Assembly (NCBI RefSeq): GCF_000276665.1
Contig: NW_004955463.1
Location: forward strand, 12,667,516-12,731,515
Direction: 5' to 3'
Source of the DNA: Chinchilla lanigera
Lineage: Eukaryota; Chordata; Mammalia; Rodentia; Chinchillidae
Length of the DNA: 64,000 nt
Every line of letters begins with the position of its first letter. Within the stretch, counting starts at the first letter, position 1. The notes under the pieces were generated by a model. The model was given only the letters and a program-made list of their open reading frames with translations. It had not been told where the DNA came from and did no database searches. Of this stretch, positions 13,385-24,528 are shown one piece after another. Made by a program: the position numbers and the translations under genes.

Positions 13385-13685
13385 TCATGAGGGGCCTACT
13401 CCCTTGGGATCTATGCCTGTATCATAGGTTGGGTTCATTGTGGTCGGAGTAGGTTCCTGATAAGAGATGAAGTCTGCTCCCAGCTTCTCTCCTGTGTGAG
13501 TCTGCCTTCCATGTGATTCCCTCTGCTGTGTTGTGAGGCAGCCAGAAGGCCCTAATCGTATGCAGTCATTCCCAGCCTCCAGAACTCTGAGAAATACACT
13601 CTTCTTTATAATTTGCCCAGTCTGTGGTATCCTGTTATGGCTGCAGAAATATGGACAAAGACAGGATCCATTATGCATATGAGGT
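13385..13685 (+). mobile_element. ERVL-MaLR LTR fragment (MLT1-type)
   Basis: Ends in a recognisable MLT1-like 3' part: TTCCCAGCCTCCAGAACTCT, GAGAAATACACTCTTC, ATAATTTGCCCAGTCTGTGG, then TATCCTGTTATGGCTGCAG. This is a solo-LTR remnant of an old retroelement; no internal coding region is present. Confidence 0.7.
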
Positions 13686-15044
13686 ATTCCAGTTACAATT
13701 GTATTTGCATCTAATGTTCATAGTTTTTTTTTTTAATCGCACTCTACGCCACCATTTCCCAGGACGAAAAGCCCGTTATGTGCACTGTGAAATGCACCAA
13801 AGCATTTGAATTTTTATGAAATAATGTTGGCAATATGGAAGGAATATTTTTAAACTTCCAAAATGAGTCTCAAGAAGCAAATTGCGTTTGCTCTTTTTAA
13901 AAGGCCACCATAAAGCTCCAAATCTCATCCTCCTTGCTTCAGTTCATACAAAGGAAGGGAGAAAATGACCCTAAGTCTCCAGATCCAGCTAATGTTAAGA
14001 ATTACCAACATTAGATACAAGATTCCTGAAGGTGGGACCCGATTTATCCCTATTTCTCCACAAAAGGAAAGCAGCAACTTTCACATCACAGGTTAATCTG
14101 GAGAGTACAAACAGGGTGTTCTACTAGCACGATGAGGAAGAGAGATTCTCATTTAGATTCATTACTGTCTCTTCCCTGATTTTTACCTTCCCGCTGTCAT
14201 TCTTACTCTATTTTTCTTCTCCACTAGAGCAAATGAAATAGATTTATGTCCTCCTATTCTACTCTACGCTCTTCTGTCTCATTCAAACATGCTCTCTGGG
14301 AAGAGTCTGTGAAATGTGTGCTATATGATTTTAAAAAGTGAATATTTAAATTTTTAAAATTTATTGTAATAAAGGTCACATTGCCATTAATCCCCTTTAA
14401 AATACACCTCTTTGCTTTGAACACTGTATCTCATTGTTCTTGCCACTTTCTGAAGCAGTTCTGGAAGTTCTCTTTTGTGAGTGTCTTTTGAGATATGATC
14501 AAAATTACCGGAAACGCTCCTGCTTACAGCCATCTAACAGAAAGGCAGTCTTGTGAACACATTACATAGTGTTTTCACCCACCTTATTCACCAGACCTGG
14601 CACTGTACAACTCCTGGCTCTTAGTCAAAATCAAAATGGCCAAGCAAGGTAAATATTTTGAAATATTTCAGGACGTTGAGACACCCAGGACAGCACAACT
14701 AAGGACAATCACAAAAGAGCACTTCCAGAACTGCTTCCCAAAGTGGCAAGCACTGTAAGACAAATGTTTTTGAAGGGGGGGAGAAAGATTAATGGTAATA
14801 TATGTGTTCCCATAATAAATTTTTAAAATATAAATATTCACCATGTATCTTGATTGCTTATGTATTCACAATAAGCCACTAATAAATGATAAGGCAAACA
14901 TGTCAGCTACCAGGTAGCTAAGTTTTAAAATCAAACTGGAACCTGGAGAGACCTTAGCATAAAAATCACAGCCCTCACCATAAGCCATGACATCCAATCC
15001 TATCACCTGACAGGTCTTTCCTCCACTCTGTTTTGTCTCATGAG

Positions 15045-15231
15045 GGCTCAGCACTCTATTCTGGAGATCTGCACGCGGTCAACATAGAGGACTGCGCCAT
15101 GTGTGCCATCCTAGCCCCGTCACCCAAGGCAGTCAGCAACCAGATTCTTGTGGACACAGAGGCCATCATGGCCACCCTCAACATCGGGTCCCTGAGGATC
15201 AGCCCCACCTACCTCAGGCCTTCAATGCCAG
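15045..15231 (+). CDS. KCNU1: KCNU1 exon: RCK2 middle
   Basis: 187 bp. The acceptor is TTTTGTCTCATGAG and the donor is GTCAGA. It enters in phase 0 after the ..IMP of the previous exon and reads GSALYSGDLHAVNIEDCAMC, then AILAPSPKAV.., ILVDTEAIMATLNI, ending SPTYLRPSMP plus one base (G) of a split glycine codon. The block aligns with the Slo1 segment GTPLSRADLRAVNI..CILASLNI, the second half of the RCK2 Rossmann fold. The less conserved end begins the loop that in Slo1 precedes the calcium bowl. Confidence 0.94.
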
Positions 15232-16646
15232 GTCAGAATAGCACTTCTCACGGAAAGAGGCTGGGGAGGATGGGATGAGAATGGAGAATAACCTTTCTCT
15301 GAGATACTTTAATCATGAGGTGGAGAAGAGGTTGGTCAGATGTCTTCTACAATGCCTTGCACCTCTGGTGCAGCCTACAGTTATTTCCTCTGGAATTCCA
15401 ACCCTATGAAAACCAATGTCTATCTTCTAAGTCAAATGTATATATTCCTGTTTTCATGTTTTAAGGGGAAAAAATCACAGGATTGTAAATGCTATTATTT
15501 TTAGTTATTAATCTAATATCAAAGAACATAACAGTTGGTATATTACCATAATTAATAAGTTGTTGTTACTAATTAGTTTTCACTGGTGTGTGAAGATGTT
15601 CAAGTTACAAGTTCTAGTTTCATGGTTGAGGGAATAAACTGCAATTTTTTTGACTCTGCAGGATCTTTTCAATATACGAATCTTAGGAGCTTTACTCTAA
15701 GATTCTTTCAAACTTCTGTGGACTAAAAATGGTTTATTTCAGTTTCAAACTGGAAAGAGAATATGAGGAAGAAGTTGGGGGGATCTCTTCAGGTGGAGAT
15801 CCTGTCTTTTTTCTCCTTTGGATTCCTCTCAGTATCTGGTGGAATTGTGGTCACTTAGTAGATGCTTACACACCTGTTGAAAGACATTAGCCAGTCAGCT
15901 AGATTCTGGAGGAGTTTCTGCCTATTTCACTGCACCCGTGAAATGTCTGAGGTTAATCTCCAAGAAGTGTTTTTCCTTTTCCCCACCAAATAGGAAATGA
16001 CTTATAAAACTACCATCCACTCAACTGAATAGGAAAGTCCTATGTTTTGTATCTAAAACAGATTTTCATTTCAAGGTACAGAAGTATGCCATGATTGGAC
16101 TCCACCTGACCCAACCCTTTCCACTGGGAATGATTCACCCATTGTATCCAGGTCAGGGGCTGGGTCCTCGAGCCACAGAGCTTATGATCAGAACTGTTGC
16201 ACCTTGCAAAGCCCTCAGACAAGTTGGATGTCAAAGGCATTGCAAGGCTCTGTGTGATTATGGCTGTGGACAAAAATGATCACAAGTCAATTCGTGAAGC
16301 CCAAAAAATTCTCTCTTGCTCCTAGGCACTATTGGTAGGAAGATAAATACAAAGTTCTTGGGAATAAAGGAATTACCTAATCTTTGGTAGGTGAACTGAA
16401 CCAACTCCTTAGCATACCCTCACTATACAACCAAACCCAAACTAGGATTCAGGGAATCAGGGTGTTTTGAAGAGCAGAAGAAATAACAAAACATCTCAGA
16501 AATAACCATGAGTGCCATGAAAAGCTAAACTAAGGATGTAGGAGCCCTACCTCTACTGAGCAAATCTGAACACCCCTAGAAGTGTTGCTGTGTTCTGCTG
16601 CCTGTATTCTTAGCTAAGCAATTAGTGTCACTCAAATCCACACACA

Positions 16647-16680
<34 letters not shown>

Positions 16681-16708
16681 ACGCGCGTGCGCTTGCACGT
16701 GCATGCAC
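16647..16708 (+). repeat. (TG)n followed by alternating purine-pyrimidine tract
   Basis: About 16 TG units run directly into GCACGCGCGTGCGCTTGCAC and GTGCATGCACAT. Almost all of the roughly 60 bases alternate purine and pyrimidine, the classic left-handed (Z) DNA-forming pattern, with an unusual CpG cluster for this AT-rich intron. Confidence 0.9.
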
Positions 16709-19589
16709 ATACTGGCAACATTGTGATTGGATAGAGAAGCAGAAACATGTATACAATGTAGGCCTGGGGTAAACTGACAACACCAAAAGCTTTCCTGTTA
16801 ATTTTAATCTCCTACGGAGGCTAGAAACAGAAACTTACTATTCTAAAGCTAATTCCTTTATATTTAGGGATTTTTGTCCTTTTGTTTGTTCATTCAACAA
16901 AAATATATTTATTTGATGGGATGCATCAGGCACTCTGTGATAGGCTAGAAGGCTACCCGTAAGGCAGTAGCTGACTGATTTAGTAGAAAGAGAGAGAGGA
17001 GAGGAAAGGAGGAAGAGAAAAGGAAGGAATATCAAATTAGTGGACTCATCATGACATATGAGTAGATGATTCCCCAAAGATAAAAAGAGAACTACAGGAA
17101 AGAACATATCATGTGGGCCTTGTGTCATTCTCGAATGGATGCAACCATATTCATCAGTACATTGGAGAAACATTGGTCCACACAGGGCAGAAGGCCCCAC
17201 TAAACAGAGGTCAACAGTCTGTTCGTCTGGTAGTAAGCCACCAGTGAAGTCACATTTTGAGAACATCTTGAAGAGACTTGTGGATATTCATTCAGAATTT
17301 AATTGATTACTCTGTCATCATAGGAGTTGATCTGGAATTTGTTTTCAGAAATTCTCAATCCTTGGAGAAGCCTGTTTGACTCTCTTAATCATTTTTCTCA
17401 TTTCACATTAATACACTTCTGACACCATTACTGAAGAGGTAGAAAGTTTCACCTTTAAAAACTGAAAGTATAAAGGATTGTCCAGTTTTCCTAGGAGAAA
17501 GAAAGCACCTTCTATACTGAGCACTAAGATACAGCTAGATCAGTGGTCCTCAGCATGAGGTAGTTTTGTGCTCTGAGGTCAGAGCATCTTGAGACTGCTT
17601 TGGTCTTTCCCAGCTTGCAGAACGCTATGAGCTTCTAAGCAGTTGAGGTCAGAAACACTGCTAAATATCTTGCACTGCAGGAGAAAGCCCTACAGATAAA
17701 ACAAGCCCAATAGTATTGAGATTGAGACTCCTGGTGCCCACATAACTGGTGACACTTTTGTGGCATCAGTGGGCTTTCCTGCATCTTCACATCATATTAA
17801 GCTTACAAAGCCAAGCTAGGACCGAGACTGTTGATGCATCACCAAGGGAGATTAGAGTGAGGGCGGCCGAGTGAGGACCCCCAAAGTAGGGTCCAGGCCT
17901 CTGCTGGACATCTCTGTGGAAATCTAAAGGTTTCTTGGTAATGTTCTAATTACCACCCTGTCACATCACAAGAAGAACAGGTTGGCAAACTTAGGTACTG
18001 AACTAAATAATCTGTTGCATAATCTAAACATATAACAGTAATTAAGTCTGACAACTTAATATGCTACTGAAATTTAAATGTACAGTAGTAATCTACAATT
18101 AAGCAATCTTTTGTAATAGCACCCTGCCAGCCTGGAAGATTTCAGGTATAATTCTGTGTACTATTAGGTAGCAAAAATATTGACTTGAGTAAAGTGTACC
18201 CAGGCTACCATGTGACACTTAGTCAAATTAACCACTAAGATAGCACTGAGGTGGAAATTCAGTCACTGTCCTCTTGAGTCCGCTCAGGGAGCAGATGTTC
18301 AGGCAGCCACTCAGCCCGGGTGCTTCTATCTGCAATGAGAACACTGGCTCTGAAAGATGGGATATTTCAACTTGTTTCTCTACTGGGCACTGGAATCAGA
18401 AAGTAAGATTCAGAGGATTTCGCTATTGAGAATTTTCTTCTTTGAGGGAAACTGATCTCAGTATTTTATGGAAAATACTAGCCTCAATTGGCATGCTTTT
18501 AACACATGGGCAAGATATGTACCCATAAGAGGGCACAGGCTTTGAACCGAATCCCACCCACCACTGACAAGCCTGTGATCCTGACCCTGAGCTGCTCTTC
18601 CCTCATCTTCCAGGGTGATCTGACTGCACTCAGTTCAGAGTTGATGTGACATCCTATAATTCTTATCTACTGACAGTATCTACTGCTTACAGCCCTCAGA
18701 GGGCTCGTTTACCGATATTTATCACATAATCTCCGTTCCCTACTGGGAACTCTTTAACGTTGACCAATGGCAATTATAGGAAGCTCACAGAGGATCTTGC
18801 AGGCTGGTAGAAAGTTTGAATCATCTCCTAATTTATCCTGTTCCTATTGCCTCTTTCCTGCCTTAAGTCCTTTGCCCATTCCCTCAGCCTAAGCACTGTC
18901 TCACCCCCAGGATTCAATTTCCTATCAAAGATGCCTCCCTTTGTGCTCTGTAGAGCCACATCCCCACCTCAACTGCTAGCCCTTAAAGTGTTTTTCTTCA
19001 TTAGTATCTGAAAATATTTTGTACTTGCAACATGTGATATGTAATTTGGGTAACGACTGTCACAGTCCTAAAGTGGAATGGATTTCTTAATTGCTTCTGG
19101 GAGGAAGGACAAGAGGGAACGAAAAAGGGAAAAGTGGGAAGGGAGAAAGGAAGGAATTGCAGAAAAAGCATGTTGCACATTCTGGAAATAAAGTAGAATC
19201 TCAATTCCTCCAAGTCTTCTTGAATTATGGAAATCTTGGACTTGTGTGTGTGTGTGTGTAGTTGAAGGTATTTGGATCCAATCAAGAGTAAGTTTTGCCT
19301 GGAGCCACTGATACAAAGTTTTCTTTCTCTGAAAAACTTAACCCCTTTCCAAAGTGGCAGGAACCTCAATGAGAGTAGTCTTGATATTTTCACAGTATTT
19401 TCTCTGTTATACAGCATCCTCAGAAAAGTTCAAGAAAACTGACCTAGAGCTTTAAAGCACCACTTAAGAGATAACAGTGTGTGTGTGTTTTTAAAGTGCC
19501 CTAGTGTCCTACTTCTTTCTTTCTCTTTTTTCATATTTTTAGTTTTGGAGACTCAAAGTCTAGCATCCTGTTTTTTAAAACCCTCTTGA

Positions 19590-19930
19590 CAACACTGTGT
19601 TTGAGGCCAGGGCCGCATAGCTGCTCCCATCTTCAGGCTCGGCCCACAGGAGGGACCCAAGGCAGGCAGGAGGCAGGAGGGCAGTGGTCTCTGAATAAGG
19701 CGCAAAGGTCGGGCCCCATGTGACTTCCTATCACAGTGTGTGCAGAGCACCATGCTCCAGGGAACCAGGCTGGCTGGAGTGAGTGTGGGCAGCCAGGCAG
19801 CGGGCAGGAAGGAGATGCTAAGGGACTTCTCCTCTCCTTGGGGGTCCGGGAAGGGGCAGGCAGCACCAGAAGTCTGTTGTGCTCTTCAGAGGTGCTCTTG
19901 GAGCAAAGGCACCAAGGCACTGTCCACTTC
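19590..19930 (+). other. GC-rich patch in an AT-rich intron
   Basis: Rich in GGCAGG, GGGACC and CAGGAGG motifs with several CpGs (GGCCGC, CTCGG, GGTCGGG, GGTCCGGG). Overlapping open frames on both strands reflect base composition and show no recognisable protein. It may be a decayed regulatory island or an unrecognised repeat. Confidence 0.4.
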
Positions 19931-20127
19931 CTAAAAGTTCTGTCAGCTACTTAATATGGGGGAGGCACTGCTTGGTGAGGCCATTACCCAGTACCACCAC
20001 ACCACACTCCAATGAGGAGAATTGTGTGTCTTAGTTATAACCCAAACAGCACCTCCTGGGAGATCTTGGTCTGTTTATAATTCACCTAAAGCGTGGAAGG
20101 GCTGTTTAGAAAACTCACCCATAGACA

Positions 20128-20252
20128 TGTATACACACACATACAACACACACAATACACATACACACAACACACATATATATACACATATGCACAATAC
20201 ATACCTACATATACACACATACACATAAGTGCACACATACACACACACATCC
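20128..20252 (+). repeat. CA/TA-rich imperfect microsatellite
   Basis: Irregular mixture of ACACAC, ACATACAC and TATATACACA units over about 125 bp. Confidence 0.9.
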
Positions 20253-20282
20253 TTTGAAAAGGAGATACTAAGGAGGGCTGAA

Positions 20283-20540
20283 TACAGTCAGTCTTCCATA
20301 TCTGAGTTCTGCACCTAGAGATTCAACCACAGATAGAAAAGATTCAGAAAGAAATCATATCTGTACTGACCATGTACAGACCTATTTTGTCATTATCCTC
20401 TAAGCAATACAGTATAACAGCATTTACATAGCATTTACCTCATATTAGGTATTACAGATTATCTAAAGATACTATAAAGTATATGGAAGAATTACATAGG
20501 TTATATGCAAATACTACACTATTTTATAAGAAAACATTTG
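20283..20540. mobile_element. Tigger/MER44-like DNA transposon, left part
   Basis: Contains the characteristic series GTTCTGCACCTAGAGATTCA, ACTGACCATGTACAGAC, CAATACAGTATAACA, ATTTACATAGCATTTAC, ATTAGGTATTACAG and GTTATATGCAAATACTAC. This is the internal order of a non-autonomous Tigger (TcMar) family. It is interrupted at 20541 by a B1 SINE and resumes at about 20866. Confidence 0.75.
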
Positions 20541-20541
20541 A

Positions 20542-20692
20542 GCCAAGCATGGTTGTGTACATCTGTAATCCCAGCCCTCAGGAGGCAGAAGCAGGAGGAT
20601 CACTGAGAGTTTGAGGCCATCCTGGGCTATAAAGGGAGTTCAAGGCCAGCCTGAACTACATAGTGAGACCCATCAAAAAAAAACAAACAGGA
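20542..20692 (+). mobile_element. B1 SINE inserted into the Tigger-like element
   Basis: Clear B1 text: GCCAAGCATGGTTG, ATCTGTAATCCCAGCCCTCA, GGAGGCAGAAGCAGG, and a repeated AAGGCCAGCCTGAACTACAT / GAGGCCATCCTGGGCTATAA pair (the internal duplication of B1), then GTGAGACCC and an A-rich tail that turns into a GGAAA array. Flanks AAAACATTTGAG and AAAAGATTTAGG look like a diverged target-site duplication. Confidence 0.88.
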
Positions 20693-20868
20693 AAGGAAAG
20701 GAAAGGAAAGGAGAGNNNNNNNNNNNNNNNNNNNNNNNNNNNNNNNNNNNNNNNNNNNNNNNNNNNNNNNNNNNNNNNNNNNNNNNNNNNNNNNNNNNNN
20801 NNNNNNNNNNNNNNNNNNNNNNNNNNNNNNGGGGAGGGGAGGGAAGGAAAAGGAAAAGGAAAAGGAAA
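20692..20868 (+). repeat. (GGAAA)n purine array with 115-base assembly gap
   Basis: GGAAA units before 20715, N at 20716-20830, then GGGGA, GGAAA and GGAAAA units to about 20868. The array appears to have grown from the A-rich tail of the preceding B1. True length unknown. Confidence 0.9.
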
Positions 20869-20946
20869 AGATTTAGGCACCCAAGAATTTTGGTATACAT
20901 GGGGTTCCTGGAGCCAATTCTCTCCAGTTACCAAGGGCCAACTGTA
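20866..20946. mobile_element. Tigger/MER44-like DNA transposon, right part
   Basis: Continues the element broken at 20540: AATTTTGGTATACATGGGG, TCCTGGAGCCAATTCTC and AAGGGCCAACTGTA, the terminal inverted-repeat end of the same family. Confidence 0.75.
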
Positions 20947-21121
20947 ATATGTGGTTTTCTAATTCCAGAAAAATATTCGGGATTTGGACCTGAGAGTAAC
21001 TTTGCTAAGATAAAGCACCAAGTCATACGGCACACTTGGATATTGTGGTCAGGTTTTGAAAGCCAGTGTGTTTGCAGTTATCATCTCTTTTCTTCTTTGT
21101 TGTTGTCTGTGTCTGCAACAG

Positions 21122-21193
21122 GAATTCTACCTGACGCTAATGAATGTAATGGGAAATCAAAATACCGTCGAGTCTCCATGCTCACTGAACTGA
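21122..21193 (+). CDS. KCNU1: KCNU1 exon: pre-calcium-bowl loop
   Basis: 72 bp. The acceptor is GTCTGTGTCTGCAACAG and the donor is GTAAGT. It completes the split glycine codon and reads ILPDANECNGKSKYRRVSML then TEL, ending with one base of a split codon. In Slo1 the corresponding exon ends '..IPIITEL' immediately before the calcium bowl, so the 'xMLTEL' ending places this exon exactly. The variable N-terminal part is a poorly conserved loop in all Slo3 proteins. Short, but phase, splice sites and the TEL motif all agree. Confidence 0.9.
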   Translation, partial: EFYLTLMNVMGNQNTVESPCSLN

Positions 21194-22249
21194 GTAAGTT
21201 TTGTTTCAAGGGAGAATCTTTATGCTGCATAATTGATGTCCCAGGATTCTTTTTAGAATCCATAGTCAAGGATTAAGGAACCAGAATGGAGCCCAGAGAG
21301 CTTTAAGTGCTTGGCTGGATGTCACACTGAGCTTTTATTCAACTGGTGACATCATCCAGTGGAGTCGCTCTATCTGGCGTTGGGGTACAGGAATAATATC
21401 TGCCTTCCCCACTCTCTGGGTACCAGGAGAGGTGAGGAGATGGGCAGCCTGCTTTGTCTGACTCCCAAGGAGGAGTGTGGATTGGAAGCCTGATAGAAAG
21501 TCTCTCCCTGTACTGATTTATCTACCATCAGGGGACTTGGGCCACACATTTTCCTTTCCAGTAGCTGCACCAGGGCAGGACTAGGGAGAGATAAGGGAAG
21601 TATGCAGTGTACAGATTTCAAGGAGGGACCCACTCTCGGAGTACATACATGTCATGTTCAAGGTGTCACCCTTCATCGTCTCAACCCTAGTCCTGAGTGA
21701 TGCACTGGTAAAGTAGAAATACCCTTCAGAGAAATAACAAAACAAACTGTTAGCTCTTGCCAACACCTTTTGCACATGAGCATGAGTGCATTTTCCCAGC
21801 TGTGAGGCATGCTGGGTGCAGAAAGCACGTGGTAGGGAGCAGAGAGAGGGGAGGGGGCCTATGTGCCTCTGGTGGGGTGTTGGTGGGACACTAGGGGCCA
21901 CGCTGGGATTCAGTCCTGAGAAGAACTGAGGAAAAAGTGGAAAATACTAAAGAAACTGGTGCCTTTAGCACAGACTAAACCAACTCAAAGTTGTTCTCCA
22001 AAACTGGGCCTGTGATTTGATCTAATACTCTAATAAGAATGCTTAATAGGCATTTCATGATTTAGAATATGTAAGTCCAGTAGGGCTTACACCAAACTAG
22101 ATGAACCGATCTCTTCACCCTAGAAATGAAGCAGGGAGAGGTGGAAAGTGACCAGCCTCCACCCTCCATGGGAGCTGGAATGACAGTACTGTAGGGGGAA
22201 ACTTCTAGTCACCCAGATCCTGGGACCAAGAATCCTCAAAATCAGCTTT

Positions 22250-22425
22250 GAAGCCAGGTGTGGTGGCTCAGGCCTGTAATCCCAATATTCTGGGAGGCTG
22301 AGACAAAAGAATCACAAGTTTGGCAACTTAATTACTTATTAAGACCCTGTCTCAAAAAATAATAAAGGGCAGAAGATAAAGCTCTGTGCAAAAACCTTGG
22401 GTTCAATTCCCAGTACTAGGGGAAG
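22250..22425 (+). mobile_element. B1-dID dimeric SINE
   Basis: The head reads GAAGCCAGGTGTGGTGGCTC, GCCTGTAATCCCAATATTC and GGGAGGCTGAGAC. A linker ends CCTGTCTCAAAAAATAATAA. The ID-like tail reads GCAGAAGATAAAGCTCTGTG, CTTGGGTTCAATTCCCAGTA. Moderately diverged. Confidence 0.8.
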
Positions 22426-22913
22426 AATCAGTTTTGGGCATCTCAGATCCTTGAATACTGTCTGGTACCTGCCAGCATTTTTGTTACCTCCCTGAAGCTA
22501 TCAATAGCAGGTTTTATTTATGTTTTACTTTATCTCTCCTTTCAGACCAACTCTAACTGCCGAGGCCATAATACCTTAAGTTCATGAATTAGGAAGTCTA
22601 TAAATTAGAGTGGTTAGCAGAAGATCACCCAGCTTCCCCCTGGCCCATATATGCATCTGGTCAACCTCCAGGGTCTTACAGACTTTGTTCAGCTAAAGGC
22701 CTTCTAACACCAGACAGCCTTTGTCCAATTAGCTTAACACGTCACCTACAGCTAGCTCTATTTCTGGCTGCAAAGAGTCAAAATGACACAGAGCTGCAGA
22801 CCTGACTGCCAGCGTTTTGTGGTAGAATGTACAGAACCTGCAGGAAAATGGCTAGGAGAGCTGAGGTTGCTGGTTTAGGATGACACAGCAAGATCTGATC
22901 AAAGGCCCACAGG

Positions 22914-22966
<53 letters not shown>
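22914..22966 (+). repeat. (TG)n microsatellite
   Basis: About 26 uninterrupted TG units, the longest dinucleotide TG run in the window. Confidence 0.97.
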
Positions 22967-22967
<1 letters not shown>

Positions 22968-24388
22968 AGGGATGACCATGCCAGGAGAATGAAGGAAGTG
23001 TACATAGGCGATTTGGTCTGGTATTAGTCAGACCCTGCACATCTTTTATAAAAATATTACTGTTCTCAGAAGAAAATGATTCACTAATACCCGCAGTATG
23101 TCACTTCCTCTAACTTGGTGAGGAATAATTTAAGGCATTAAGGAATAATCCAGTCTTAGCCAAGATTGTATTCTCAGTTGTATGACCCATGGATTTGATT
23201 GCATCTGTAATATCAAGAGCTTTAATATTAAAAACCATGAAGGATCTAAACTCATTCAACCTGCAAACCAACAAGATAACTTGCCACAGTGTCATGGGTA
23301 TTGGTAAAAATACACAAGACCCCTGAGTCAGAGACAGAAAAGCACAAAACATGAAAGTTCATGACAGCAATAACAGCAGGCAGAATATCATCATTTTTGT
23401 GCAGATAGGCCAATCTCTGCTGCCCACAGAGTGACATGAAAAGCCTCACAGCCACAATGAGTTGCTGAATGGGAGAGGAACCTGAGTTTAGGAAACCAGA
23501 ATTTTTTATACTAGATAGTAAGCGTTGTAAGCATGGCCTCCCTTTGCTCTGGAGAGAGAGCATCTCTGTCTTCCAGTGTTGCTTTCTATACAGACATTTT
23601 TCAAACAATAGTCTGGGAGTGAAGGCAATCAGTGCCTCTGATCTTCTTCTCAATAATGGCCCGTTGTGTTCATGGCCGAGTCCCCCTGCAGGGCTCTAAA
23701 GTGGAGCCTGGGACCAGTATAGATGTGTTAATGGTTTCTTTGGCTTCTGCTATACTAGCTGTACAATTAGAATGAATCTCTAATCCCTTTCTTACTAAAA
23801 GCATAGTCCCTGAGTCAGCAGCTTCTACAGCATCCCATCTACACTGGTGCTTGCCTGGCTGTAAACTCTCAGGCCCCACCTTGCACCTACTGAGTCAGAA
23901 TTAATATTCACAGTAAGTTTGGAGAGACACTGCTCTACCTCACTCTGGGCCCAGCTAACTCTAGGAAACTAAGTAACGCCAAGTCATCTGTAGCATAGCA
24001 TTATGAGAAAGGACTTCAACAGAAGTGACTGTATGTTCTTTATTTATGCCTATTGTCCCAATTCTTGAGAATCAACCTGCACCCCCTGTTACTTCCAAAA
24101 TATCCTAATTTAAGAGTTAGAACTCTATAAAGGTGACCTTCAGGATGCTTTCCTGGAGAAATTGAGGTATAATAGAAAACACACCCACTTGATGCAGAAC
24201 ATAATCTTTAGGGGAGCAAGATAATAGGGAAGGGGAAAAAAAAACACACTGAAGTAAGAGTGCGGTTCTACTGAGTCCCCAGAATAGCCCCCAAACCTTT
24301 GATTAGTGATTACCCTGGTTCTGCCTCATGAGGCAATTCCTGTGTCCTTGTCTGCCTGCCTTTCTTTTTTGCCCCTTTCATCTTTCAG

Positions 24389-24528
24389 GGAATCCTTCCA
24401 ACATCCACTTTATCGAGCAGCTTGGTAGCCTGGAAAGAAGTCTGACGGGGCTGAGCCTGCATCTCAGCACTTCCTTTTCCACAGGCGCTGTCTTTTCTGG
24501 CAACTTCCTGGACTCCCTCCTGGCCACA
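24389..24528 (+). CDS. KCNU1: KCNU1 exon: degenerate calcium-bowl region of RCK2
   Basis: 140 bp. The acceptor is CCCTTTCATCTTTCAG and the donor is GTAAGT. It completes an Arg codon and reads NPSNIHFIEQLGSLERSLTG, then LSLHLSTSFSTGAVFSGNFL and DSLLAT, ending in phase 0. In Slo1 this exon carries the calcium bowl with a run of aspartates; here the same position reads QLGSLERSL without that acidic run. This is the known reason Slo3 is Ca2+-insensitive and pH-regulated. The 'TGAVFSxxFLDSLLAT' block is the strongly conserved helix that follows. Confidence 0.95.

Larger units (their letters stand above)
12801..15044 (+). other. KCNU1 intron (2244 bp)
   Basis: Begins GTAAGT and ends GTCTCATGAG. 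It contains a MIR and an MLT1-type LTR piece. The remainder (about 13700-15040) shows no named feature. Confidence 0.85.
15232..21121 (+). other. KCNU1 intron (5890 bp)
   Basis: Begins GTCAGA and ends GTGTCTGCAACAG. It contains a long TG/Z-DNA-like tract, a GC-rich patch (19590-19930), a CA-rich tract (20128-20252) and a Tigger-like element carrying a nested B1 with an expanded purine tail and a 115-base gap. An L2-like end may lie near 16880-16960 (ATTCAACAAAAATATATTTAT). No extra exon recognised. Confidence 0.85.
21194..24388 (+). other. KCNU1 intron (3195 bp)
   Basis: Begins GTAAGT and ends TCATCTTTCAG. Holds a B1-dID SINE and a TG microsatellite. Other parts (21200-22240 and 23000-24380) show no recognised element. 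Confidence 0.85.

Noticed and set aside
20611..21276. 221-codon + strand frame and its antisense partners
   Set aside because: Runs through the 115-N gap and purine array; it overlaps the true KCNU1 exon 21122-21193 only partly in frame and begins in a B1 SINE.
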